The notes beneath the pieces are model-generated. The model ran no database searches. It had not been told where the DNA came from and saw only the letters and a list, made by a program, of their open reading frames with translations. 64,000 bases of DNA, taken from Candidatus Peregrinibacteria bacterium GW2011_GWF2_38_29. GTDB lineage: Bacteria > Patescibacteriota > Gracilibacteria > UBA1369 > UBA12463. This document shows, in pieces, positions 51,916 to 59,851 of the stretch; position 1 is the first letter of the stretch; each line of letters starts with the position of its first letter. Location of the stretch: assembly GCA_000992695.1 (NCBI GenBank), contig LBUS01000005.1:59393-123392 (forward strand). The letters run 5' to 3'. The position numbers were made by a program, and so were the translations under genes.

Positions 51916-53892
51916 ATGGACGCAAACAATTTAATGCAAACTCCGGCGCAAGTGCCACCACAAATGCCCGAGATCGCTCCGGAAGAAAATAAATCTTCAT
52001 GGAAGAAAATCGTCGCGGTACTCGCGATCATTTTGGTTATTGGAGGCGGTGCTTATTATTACTACTCAGCCGGACAGCAATCGGAAGATCTTAAAGGCTT
52101 AGGAGTGAGAGGAATTGATGTCACAGCTCCGACAACTTCAGACGTAACGGCAACGAGAATAATCGATAGCGCAACGGAATCAAAAGTTGGCACAGCATTG
52201 GATAATACAGCCGCGGCCATTGAAAGCGCAACAAGAGTAGCCGAGACAGCTACGCCCGCAACAGCTGCGCCCGTGGTTGACGATGGGTCAAAAGTTGTTT
52301 CAAGAGTTTGCGAAGGATTAAAAACTCAACTTAGAAGCGCTATGGCAACGAGAGATATGGCGCAAGCAAAAGCGGATGGTGTTTCGTTGATGAGAAAATG
52401 GTTTCAAGAAAAATGTGGCACATTACCGGCAGACATACAGGCTTCATGGGATGCGGTTCTTGCATATAAAGAGCCTGTCATTGTAACGATTTCAAAATGT
52501 GATCAATTGCTCGCAAGTTTTAGAACAATGTTATTTGGCTCAACAGATAAAAATGCAATGAGAATTGCGGGAACGCCAATGGTTGCAGAATTAACAACAA
52601 ATAAATGTACAATTCCGGGAGATCTTCAGGCAAAATGGGACGAAGTGAAAAATTCCTATGCGATGACAGCGCCTACAGCGGCACAATGTAAAACAGCGAC
52701 AGACGGTCTTATGGCAAAAATTAAAGCAGGAGATTTAGTGGCAGCTGAAAACCTTAAGCCAAGAGTTGAAAAGCTTGGATGCGCGATTCCTGCGGACGTT
52801 CAAGCCGCATTGGATAATTTAATAAATAATATAAAGAATCCTTTGATTACGCCGGTTGATGTATGCACGGAAGGTGTAAATAATTTAAGAGCATTGGTTA
52901 ATGCTAAAGATAAAGCCGGCGCAGAAGCTTTATATAATAAGTTGACAAGAGCCGCGACAAAACCTTGCATAATTCCAGCCGTGCTCGAAGCTTCATATCA
53001 GAATTTGATCAAACCGGAAGTTACAGTCGCGGTAGATATTTGTCCTGCAAAAACCGCAAGCTTTCAAGGATTACTTGATATGGGCGCACAAGTTAGCAAA
53101 ACAAGACTTGAGGCCGCATATACTTCCCTTAAAGCTGAATGTGCAAAATCAGTTACAGCAGCAATGGAAAACACATATGCTCAGTTGATGGCAGCCGGAG
53201 AAGTTGTGACAGAGGTTGTGGATGAAGAACCTGCAACAGAGCCGGTTACAGAGCCGGTGGTTGATGATCAAGAAGCAATTTGTGCTCAAAAAATTGGTAA
53301 ATTTGATAATGCTGTTAATCAAGGGATTATTTCTCTCGCAGATGTTTTATATAATCAAATTGCAGGGAAATGTATGATTTCTCAGGATTCAATGGATTTA
53401 TATAATGCATTAAAAAGTGGAGATAATAGCGGAGATGGCGGTTATGTATACAACGGTGGCTCGGGTTCATCAGGCTCAAGTGACGCATCTACAGGACTTG
53501 GCGGAGGATCTGTTTCTACAGGTTCAGGCACAGGCGGTAGTGCGCTTATAACAGTTACGGAAGACGGAAGTGCGGATACAAGCACAAGTTCAAATATAGA
53601 CATGGTCAGTGGAAACGCCTTGCCTTCATGGGGCTTGGAAAATGGATTTGATAGCGTTGGCGGAAGCGATATTGGCGCAGATTCAGTTGGTGCGTCAAAT
53701 CAAGGCGATGATTCTCAAATTCAATCTGTAAAAACAACTCCAAAAAATCTTGGAGCAAATGTGTTTGTACCTCAGCCAAAAGTAAATACAAAAGGCATGA
53801 AACGCTCAGCAGGCACAGGCCCTGAAGCGGTTTTATATCTTGTATTTGCCGCGATGAGTTATGGTGCAACCGTCATCACGCGCAGAAAATAG
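51916..53892 (+). CDS. TGPE-signal surface protein 2 with six Cys-pair helical repeats
   Basis: 658 residues: Pro-rich cytoplasmic start, membrane helix (about 31-51), 'SEDLKG', then six units each with two cysteines 30-36 residues apart: C132/C167, C195/C231, C258/C289, C317/C351, C376/C409 and C456/C486. The second Cys is often followed by IP.D.QA.W..L. The units look like disulfide-stapled helical hairpins. A Gly/Ser-rich linker, the motif LPSWGLENGFDS and the terminal TGPEAVLY (634-641) with helix and RRK follow. No known family is recognised. Confidence 0.8.
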   Translation: MDANNLMQTPAQVPPQMPEIAPEENKSSWKKIVAVLAIILVIGGGAYYYYSAGQQSEDLKGLGVRGIDVTAPTTSDVTATRIIDSATESKVGTALDNTAAAIESATRVAETATPATAAPVVDDGSKVVSRVCEGLKTQLRSAMATRDMAQAKADGVSLMRKWFQEKCGTLPADIQASWDAVLAYKEPVIVTISKCDQLLASFRTMLFGSTDKNAMRIAGTPMVAELTTNKCTIPGDLQAKWDEVKNSYAMTAPTAAQCKTATDGLMAKIKAGDLVAAENLKPRVEKLGCAIPADVQAALDNLINNIKNPLITPVDVCTEGVNNLRALVNAKDKAGAEALYNKLTRAATKPCIIPAVLEASYQNLIKPEVTVAVDICPAKTASFQGLLDMGAQVSKTRLEAAYTSLKAECAKSVTAAMENTYAQLMAAGEVVTEVVDEEPATEPVTEPVVDDQEAICAQKIGKFDNAVNQGIISLADVLYNQIAGKCMISQDSMDLYNALKSGDNSGDGGYVYNGGSGSSGSSDASTGLGGGSVSTGSGTGGSALITVTEDGSADTSTSSNIDMVSGNALPSWGLENGFDSVGGSDIGADSVGASNQGDDSQIQSVKTTPKNLGANVFVPQPKVNTKGMKRSAGTGPEAVLYLVFAAMSYGATVITRRK

Positions 53893-53913
53893 TGCACAAA
53901 AACAAAAATAAAA

Positions 53914-56259
53914 ATGCAGAGCAACTACTCACAAAATGACGATTATGAAGTACCATTTTCAGTCAAACTAAGACTATTTTTCTCTGCAAAAACTATCGCT
54001 TTAATATTGATCACCGCATCGATTGGTTTTGGAATTTATTATTGGCAAAATCAGGGAGGGGAGTTGAAAGGGAGCGCAACAAGTGGAAAACCATTTTGTA
54101 CATCCGGTTTATTTAAAGTGCAAACAGATCAGTTGTTGGATGGTAGTGCAACTTCTCAGACGGTAGAAGATTATGAAGATTTAATTGTCGGTAGTGAGGC
54201 GGCAAGAGATGCAAATACGAAAATGACTAATACTGTTAGCTGTTATAGCTATAAGGCGGAAATGACATGTGATGCAGACGAATTGATTTTATTGCTTTAT
54301 ATAAAAGCGGATAGGTCACTTTCGGAAATAGTTAAAAAAAGAACACAAATAACTGCTGATAAATGCTCATCAACAATACCGCGCAGAGCAATTATAGATT
54401 TATTTAATGCTAAAATTAAGGAATGCGCAGATATTGCGGTTAGTATAAATAAAGAAATTACAGCAAGCTTTGTGAGAGGCGAAAAAGCTCTTCAAGATAA
54501 TGCCGACAAAATAACAAAATGTAATCTTGATAAAGCTTCTTTGGAAAAGAAATTAGCATGTAAAAAATATACAGAAGATATTGGCAAAAAAATTACTGCA
54601 AAAGATAAAGTTGGAGCAAAGGCTTTATATGACGCGAATTTGGCGGGAGCGAAATGCGTAATGGATGCAACGTTAAAAAAACAATACGATGATCTTGTGG
54701 CTGTGACACAGGCGACATCAACAACAGCTGTAACGGAAGCGGCAGCGGAAAGTAATTCATGTACAGCCGCAAGCGCAAGCGCTAAAAAGACTTTGGAAGA
54801 TGCCGTTAAGGCAACAAAAACAAAGTCACAGTGGGAGGCATATATTAATACGATGAGCACATCAAAAGGCTCAATCAGCGCATCATGTACAAACAAAGCG
54901 CAGATTGCATGTTATTACGATCAAGTGATTCTTTTTGGACTTATAAAATCCGAAGCAAATTTCAAGACTGTGACGGCAAAATCTGCAGAAATGAAGCAGT
55001 CGAAACCAAGCTGTTCTCCTTTAACAAATCCTGTAGTAAGCGCGGCTTTTATGGCCGAATTCAAGGAATGTGCCGAGCTTTCCGGTGCTGTTATTAAAGA
55101 GATTGATAAAGGTTCAGTGGAAGGTGAAAAAGCGCTCAAAGACAATGATACAGCGATATCAAAATGTAATGCCGATAAAAGCATGCTTGAAGGAAGGTTA
55201 GCATGCGTAAAATATAGAGAAGATATGGGAGCGAAAATAACTGCAAACGATAAAAATGGCGCGGAAGGCTTATATGAGGCAAATTCAACGGGGCGTAAAT
55301 GTATTTTGACCGAAGATGCGGAAACAAAATATCAAGAATTAATCAGTGCGGTTGAAGAAGTGGCGGTTGAAGAGCCGGTTGTCGAGGAACCTGTCGTGGT
55401 TGAAGAATCTGTGGTTGAGGAGCCAGTGATAGAAACACCAGCCGTTGAAGAGCCGGTTGTGGAAACTCCTGCGGTTGAAACGCCCGTTGTTGAAACTCCA
55501 GTTGTGGAGACCCCAGTAGTCGCAGTGGAAACTCCAACGCCTTCAGAGCTATGTGAAGCCAAAAAAACAGAATTTGACACAATGCTTGCTCGCGATGAAA
55601 GCATAAATTTATTGGACGGGAAATTGGGCGAAATAGAAGGTATGCAATATTGTAATATCACAGCAGCTTCACGAGAAAGATACGATGCATTAAAAAATAG
55701 AATTAACGCCGCGGTAAACCCGGGCGGTTCAGATTATGATTATCAGCCGCAAGCGACGCCGATCATCGAGATTTCTCCATGTGTGGCAAAATTATCTGAT
55801 TTTGAGGCCATGATGGCCGCAAACGAAAATATGGCTACAGTTAACGCAAAATATGAAAATTTAAGAGTTAGTAATTGTAGTTTGCCAATCGGGCTTAAAA
55901 TAAAATACGATCAGTTCACGAGCATGGCGGCATCAATGGATGAATCGTACAGCATGGATTTTTCAGCAGGTGCAAGCGCTGACGTGAATGCGGGTGCAAC
56001 CGATTCAGCAACGGTTTCAGGGGACCAAGCGTCCACTGGCGCGAATGTTAACGCTAATGCAGCCGCCGCTCAACTAAACGACGCAATTATGGCAAACGTT
56101 TTAAATGCAAATTTAATCACTCCAAAATTTAAACCTTCAGCCGCAAAGCGCGTCAAAAAGACCGCGGAAACCGGTCCGGAAGTGATGCTATATCCGATTT
56201 TCATGATCGCAAGCGTTGGCGCAGTAAGCTTGATTCGCAGACGAAAAAACCGCAAATAA
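53914..56259 (+). CDS. TGPE-signal surface protein 3 with duplicated Cys-rich region
   Basis: 781 residues: cytoplasmic start, membrane helix (about 26-46), 'GGELKG', then two tandem copies of a roughly 200-residue Cys-rich helical region, each ending with a C-x(~33)-C unit (CKKYTEDIGKKITAKDK..., CVKYREDMGAKITANDK...). A VEEPVV/VETPVV repeat linker follows, then two more Cys-pair units, an Ala/Asn/Asp-rich stretch and TGPEVMLY (753-760) with helix and RRRKNRK. It shares unit type and both ends with the gene before it. Probably exposed on the surface. Confidence 0.8.
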   Translation: MQSNYSQNDDYEVPFSVKLRLFFSAKTIALILITASIGFGIYYWQNQGGELKGSATSGKPFCTSGLFKVQTDQLLDGSATSQTVEDYEDLIVGSEAARDANTKMTNTVSCYSYKAEMTCDADELILLLYIKADRSLSEIVKKRTQITADKCSSTIPRRAIIDLFNAKIKECADIAVSINKEITASFVRGEKALQDNADKITKCNLDKASLEKKLACKKYTEDIGKKITAKDKVGAKALYDANLAGAKCVMDATLKKQYDDLVAVTQATSTTAVTEAAAESNSCTAASASAKKTLEDAVKATKTKSQWEAYINTMSTSKGSISASCTNKAQIACYYDQVILFGLIKSEANFKTVTAKSAEMKQSKPSCSPLTNPVVSAAFMAEFKECAELSGAVIKEIDKGSVEGEKALKDNDTAISKCNADKSMLEGRLACVKYREDMGAKITANDKNGAEGLYEANSTGRKCILTEDAETKYQELISAVEEVAVEEPVVEEPVVVEESVVEEPVIETPAVEEPVVETPAVETPVVETPVVETPVVAVETPTPSELCEAKKTEFDTMLARDESINLLDGKLGEIEGMQYCNITAASRERYDALKNRINAAVNPGGSDYDYQPQATPIIEISPCVAKLSDFEAMMAANENMATVNAKYENLRVSNCSLPIGLKIKYDQFTSMAASMDESYSMDFSAGASADVNAGATDSATVSGDQASTGANVNANAAAAQLNDAIMANVLNANLITPKFKPSAAKRVKKTAETGPEVMLYPIFMIASVGAVSLIRRRKNRK
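55345..55545 (+). repeat. Coding low-complexity repeat (VEEPVV / VETPVV)
   Basis: Imperfect 15-24 base tandem units encode Val-Glu-Glu/Thr-Pro-Val repeats, a stiff acidic linker inside TGPE-signal protein 3. Copy number is likely to vary among strains. Confidence 0.7.
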
Positions 56260-56360
56260 TTTTCGTTTGATGTTCGTTGCGTCAAAACGTATTCCAAAAA
56301 CTTCCAAATCCGTATAGAATGATATAGAATCATTTTTGCAAATTCCTTTAGATTCACCTT

Positions 56361-56435
56361 TGGGGCGTAGCCAAGTGGTAAGGCAGGAGCCTTTGAAGCT
56401 TCCATTCGGGGGTTCGAACCCCTCCGCCCCAGCCA
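56361..56435 (+). tRNA. tRNA-Gln (anticodon TTG)
   Basis: TGGGGCG/CGCCCCA acceptor, discriminator G, encoded CCA (56433-56435). D arm TAGCCAAGTGGTAAGGCA and anticodon loop CTTTGAA are typical of glutamine. Only seven bases separate it from terC. Confidence 0.96.
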
Positions 56436-56442
56436 AAAAATC

Positions 56443-57363
56443 ATGACACCACAAACTTATCTATATTTATTTTTCGCCTTCGTTGTAATCGGATTTTTGG
56501 TTGTAGATCTTGGATATCTAAATCGCCAAGCTCACAAAATAGGCTTTAAATCCGCGTTGGCACAAAGCGTTTTTTGGATATCAATTGCGCTTATTTTTGC
56601 AGTTTTGATTTTGATATTTATGGGACACGAGCCGGCCGCGGAATTTATGGGTGCATATTTAACGGAAAAAATGCTTTCAGTGGACAACCTGTTTGTCATA
56701 ATGTTGCTATTCAATTTCTTCAAGCTTGAAGATAAATATCATCATAAAGTTTTATTTTGGGGAATTTTGGGAGCAGTTGTATTTCGAACAATATTTATAT
56801 CGACGGGCGCGCTTATCATAAGCCAATTTCACTGGGTTCTATATATTTTTGGCGCAATACTTTTATATACCGGAATTAAATTATTTAGCGATAAAAAAGA
56901 GGAGCATGTGGATTTTTCTCAGGGCAAAACATATCGCCTCGCAAGAAGGTTTTTGAGGTTCACCGCAAATCCGCATGGAGGCCAATTTATTGTTATGGAG
57001 CAGGGGAAACTGCATTTCACTCTTTTATTCATGATCATGATCATGGTTGAAAGCACAGACATAATTTTTGCAATTGATTCAATTCCGGCCGCATTTGCGA
57101 TCTCTCAAAACTTCTTTATAGTTTTCACGTCAAACATATTCGCAGTCATGGGACTTCGAGCACTTTTCTTTTTACTTGAAAACGTTTTACACAAATTTCA
57201 CCATCTTCAAAAAGGCCTTTCTTTTATCCTTATTTTCATCGGCCTAAAAATGCTTGTCGGAATTTTCGGCATCCACATATCATCAATCGTATCACTCGGC
57301 GTTGTTGTATTCGCGCTTATAGCTTCAATGATTCTTTCAATTATTTTCCCGAAGAAGATTTAG
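56443..57363 (+). CDS. TerC-family membrane protein
   Basis: Integral membrane protein of the TerC/Alx family, linked to manganese or metal export and tellurite resistance. Eight or so helices, with the conserved acidic sites EKMLSVDNLFVI and MVESTDIIFAIDSIPA. 306 aa is normal. It starts seven bases after the tRNA-Gln, so it is probably co-transcribed with it. The end overlaps the convergent gene at 57341 by 23 bases. Confidence 0.9.
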   Translation: MTPQTYLYLFFAFVVIGFLVVDLGYLNRQAHKIGFKSALAQSVFWISIALIFAVLILIFMGHEPAAEFMGAYLTEKMLSVDNLFVIMLLFNFFKLEDKYHHKVLFWGILGAVVFRTIFISTGALIISQFHWVLYIFGAILLYTGIKLFSDKKEEHVDFSQGKTYRLARRFLRFTANPHGGQFIVMEQGKLHFTLLFMIMIMVESTDIIFAIDSIPAAFAISQNFFIVFTSNIFAVMGLRALFFLLENVLHKFHHLQKGLSFILIFIGLKMLVGIFGIHISSIVSLGVVVFALIASMILSIIFPKKI

Positions 57364-57790
57364 GCATGCCTGGTACAGGAGTGCCAACCGGCCTAATCTG
57401 AATCGATTGTGCATTCATGCTTCCATCCGCATTAACAGCGCCGGTTATCATGACATTTGAGCCGACTGCAACATCGCCAATTGTACCTTCAGTATCCTTC
57501 ATTACATTCGTGGTGCCTGATAAAAGTATGATTCTTGAGCCACCATTGTTGAGTTTGATTGTAATGCTTTTATCATCTTTTGATAAAACTTCACCATTCA
57601 CAAAACCGCCGCCGGTTTGCATTCTGCTGCGAACTTGCCTTTCAATAGAAGTTTGATTAAGTCCGCTGCCAAATCCTCCAGCTTTACCGCCAAAAGAACT
57701 TTGTCCATATTTCATGCCTCCATAAAAAACTGCACCAACGAGCACAACTGCTCCTACTGCAACTGCCGCGATTTTCATTTTTTTAGTCAT
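57341..57790 (-). CDS. Anchored small protein with DUF5666/OB-like domain
   Basis: 149 residues: one N-terminal membrane helix (about 6-26), a Gly-rich linker, then a beta domain with GFVNGEVLSKDDKSITIKLNNGGSRII and GTIGDVAVGSNVMITGAVNADGSMNAQSIQI, the pattern of DUF5666-like OB folds. A related domain occurs in the protein at 61610. It lies past MacB on the same strand with a repeat-filled spacer between. Function unknown, probably extracytoplasmic. Confidence 0.75.
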   Translation of the reverse strand: MTKKMKIAAVAVGAVVLVGAVFYGGMKYGQSSFGGKAGGFGSGLNQTSIERQVRSRMQTGGGFVNGEVLSKDDKSITIKLNNGGSRIILLSGTTNVMKDTEGTIGDVAVGSNVMITGAVNADGSMNAQSIQIRPVGTPVPGMPKSSSGK

Positions 57791-57800
57791 ATATTTTTTG

Positions 57801-57896
57801 TTAATTGTTAATTTGTAATTTGATATTTAATTGTGAATTTAATTTTGAGTTTTGAACTGTGGCTTTGAGATTTGAGCTTTGACTTTTGAGTTAGCG
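57801..57896. repeat. Intergenic repeat with 41-base copy B
   Basis: 57850-57890 matches 16906-16946 at 39 of 41 positions in the same orientation. The preceding 57801-57849 consists of AATTGTTAATTTGTAATTTG-like words as at 4843-4930. Lies between the DUF5666-like gene and macB. Confidence 0.75.
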
Positions 57897-59123
57897 CTAT
57901 TCATAACGCAACGCATCAATCGGGCTCAACTCCGACGCTCTCTTCGCCGGATAATACCCAAAAACAATTCCGATTCCGGCCGAAACTCCAAACGCCAATA
58001 AAACAGAATATAAAGAAATTGACGTTTGCAAGAGGCCGGTATAGCTGATTATCTTTGCAATGCCCCATCCAAGTAAAATTCCGATAAATCCGCCTGTGAA
58101 GGTTAGGGCAACGGCTTCTGATAAGAATTGAATATTTATATCATGTTTTTTTGCGCCAACGGCTTTTCTAAGCCCAATTTCTCTTGTTCTTTCCGTGACG
58201 GTCGTAAGCATCATATTCATAATGCCAATCCCTCCAACGATAAGTGAAATGCCGGCTATGGAGGCGAGTAAGATTGTAAAAGTTTGAGTAATGCTGGAAG
58301 CCGCGGAAACTATATCGCTTTGATTCAAGACGGTAAAGTCTGCCAGGGTTGGATCCGAAATTTTATGACGATCAAGAAGCAGTAAAGTTATTTGGCTTTG
58401 TATATCAGTCATTACTTCAGGGCTTTCCGCTTGCACGTTTATTGTTGTCACATAGCTATCTCCTGCAAGAAATTTTTGTGCGGTTGTAAGTGGGACGAAA
58501 ATCATATCATCCTGATTCCCAAATCCTGTCCCTCCTTTTGTCTTTGTAATGCCGATTATTTTAAATTCATTACTTTTTATACGGATAGTTTGGCCGATGA
58601 TTCCGGTTGCGCCTTCTCCAAAAAGATCATCACGGACAGAAGGCCCAAGAACGGCAACTTTAGCCGCACTTTTAACATTCTGTTCAGACACAAAAGAACC
58701 TTCATCCACTTCAAGATTTTTGACGGCCGGATACGTAGAAGTTACACCGTCGATTGAAGTGTTTGTATTCGTGCCTTTTGCCGTAACTTGGTATCTTCCG
58801 GAAACTTCAGCCGCAACGGCTTTAACAGAAGTGACGCTTTTTGTTATCGCATCGGCATCATCTTGAGTTAAAGTTTTTGCAGAGCCTCGTCCTGCGCTCA
58901 CCTGTGCTCCGGGGCCTTTTTGAGTTCCCGGCATAACCATGACTAAATTTGAGCCAATGGACTGTATGCTGGATTGGATCGTACCTTGAGCACCTTGCCC
59001 AATCGAGACCATGGCTATAACCGAACTAATTCCGATAATAATACCAAGCATAGTGAGCCCGGATCTAACCTTATTTGCAGACAAAGCCGCGTATGTTTCT
59101 TCCAATGTATCAATGATTGTCAT
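57897..59123 (-). CDS. MacB-type ABC transporter permease
   Basis: 408 residues with four membrane helices: one at the start (LTMLGIIIGISSVIAMVSIGQG) and three at the end, around a large extracytoplasmic MacB core (about 45-280). The end TVTERTREIGLRKAVGAKK and YPAKRASELSPIDALRYE is diagnostic of the MacB/FtsX group. With the ATPase and MacA-like protein it should form a mechanotransmission pump for peptides, lipoproteins or drugs. It overlaps the ATPase gene by 14 bases. Confidence 0.93.
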   Translation of the reverse strand: MTIIDTLEETYAALSANKVRSGLTMLGIIIGISSVIAMVSIGQGAQGTIQSSIQSIGSNLVMVMPGTQKGPGAQVSAGRGSAKTLTQDDADAITKSVTSVKAVAAEVSGRYQVTAKGTNTNTSIDGVTSTYPAVKNLEVDEGSFVSEQNVKSAAKVAVLGPSVRDDLFGEGATGIIGQTIRIKSNEFKIIGITKTKGGTGFGNQDDMIFVPLTTAQKFLAGDSYVTTINVQAESPEVMTDIQSQITLLLLDRHKISDPTLADFTVLNQSDIVSAASSITQTFTILLASIAGISLIVGGIGIMNMMLTTVTERTREIGLRKAVGAKKHDINIQFLSEAVALTFTGGFIGILLGWGIAKIISYTGLLQTSISLYSVLLAFGVSAGIGIVFGYYPAKRASELSPIDALRYE

Positions 59124-59826
59124 GGTGGTGGATTATTCGTCTATTTTTAGTTTTTGAATCGCTGACTATTAAGCCATCTCTTATAAGAATTATTCTATCT
59201 GCATGTTCAGCAACGTCATTTTCATGCGTAATCAAAACAATTGTTCTATTTTGCTCAACATTTAATCTTTGAAATGTTCCAAGAACTATTTCACCGGTTT
59301 TTGTATCAAGATTTCCGGTTGGTTCATCGGCTAAAATAAGCGCCGGATTATTCACGAGTGCTCGTGCAATTGCAACGCGCTGAATTTGCCCACCGGAAAG
59401 TTGATTTGAAAGATGTAGAAAGTGACTTTCATCAAAACCTGCGGCGTGTAAAGCGTCCTTTGCTCGCTTTTCCCTTATGCTTTTATCAATTCCGGAATAG
59501 AGTAGGGGAAGCATGGTATTGCGCAAAACCGTGGTTCTTGGAAGCAGATTGAAAGACTGAAAAACGAATCCAATTTTATCTTTTCTAATATCCGCAAGTT
59601 CGTCATCGCTAAATTTTGAAACATCATTTCCATCAAGAAAATATGTGCCGCTTGTTGGTGTATCAAGGGCTCCAAGAATATGCATAAGGGTTGATTTGCC
59701 TGAGCCGGAAGGCCCCATGATTGCGACAAATTCACCATTCTCAATCTTGAAGCTGACGCCTTTCAAAGCTTGAAACTCAGTGTCGCCGGTTTGATATGTC
59801 TTCGTTATATTTTTAATTTCAATCAT
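59110..59826 (-). CDS. MacB/LolD-type ABC transporter ATPase
   Basis: 238 residues from ATG 59826 (MIEIKNITKTY); a longer open frame to 60024 only reads through the neighbour. Walker A GPSGSGKST, Q-loop FVFQSFNLLPR, signature LSGGQIQRVAIARAL, Walker B ILADEPTGNLD and the switch His (LITHE) are intact. It powers the permease encoded next. The C-terminal tail ends RRIIHHHDNH, rich in His. Confidence 0.94.
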   Translation of the reverse strand: MIEIKNITKTYQTGDTEFQALKGVSFKIENGEFVAIMGPSGSGKSTLMHILGALDTPTSGTYFLDGNDVSKFSDDELADIRKDKIGFVFQSFNLLPRTTVLRNTMLPLLYSGIDKSIREKRAKDALHAAGFDESHFLHLSNQLSGGQIQRVAIARALVNNPALILADEPTGNLDTKTGEIVLGTFQRLNVEQNRTIVLITHENDVAEHADRIILIRDGLIVSDSKTKNRRIIHHHDNH

Positions 59827-59851
59827 AATTTTAGTGTCGCTTCGCGACGTG

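Noticed and set aside
41961..56259. Complete type IV secretion locus
   Set aside because: Only VirB2/TrbC-like modules are present; no VirB4, VirB6, VirB8-10, VirB11 or VirD4 homologue was recognised.
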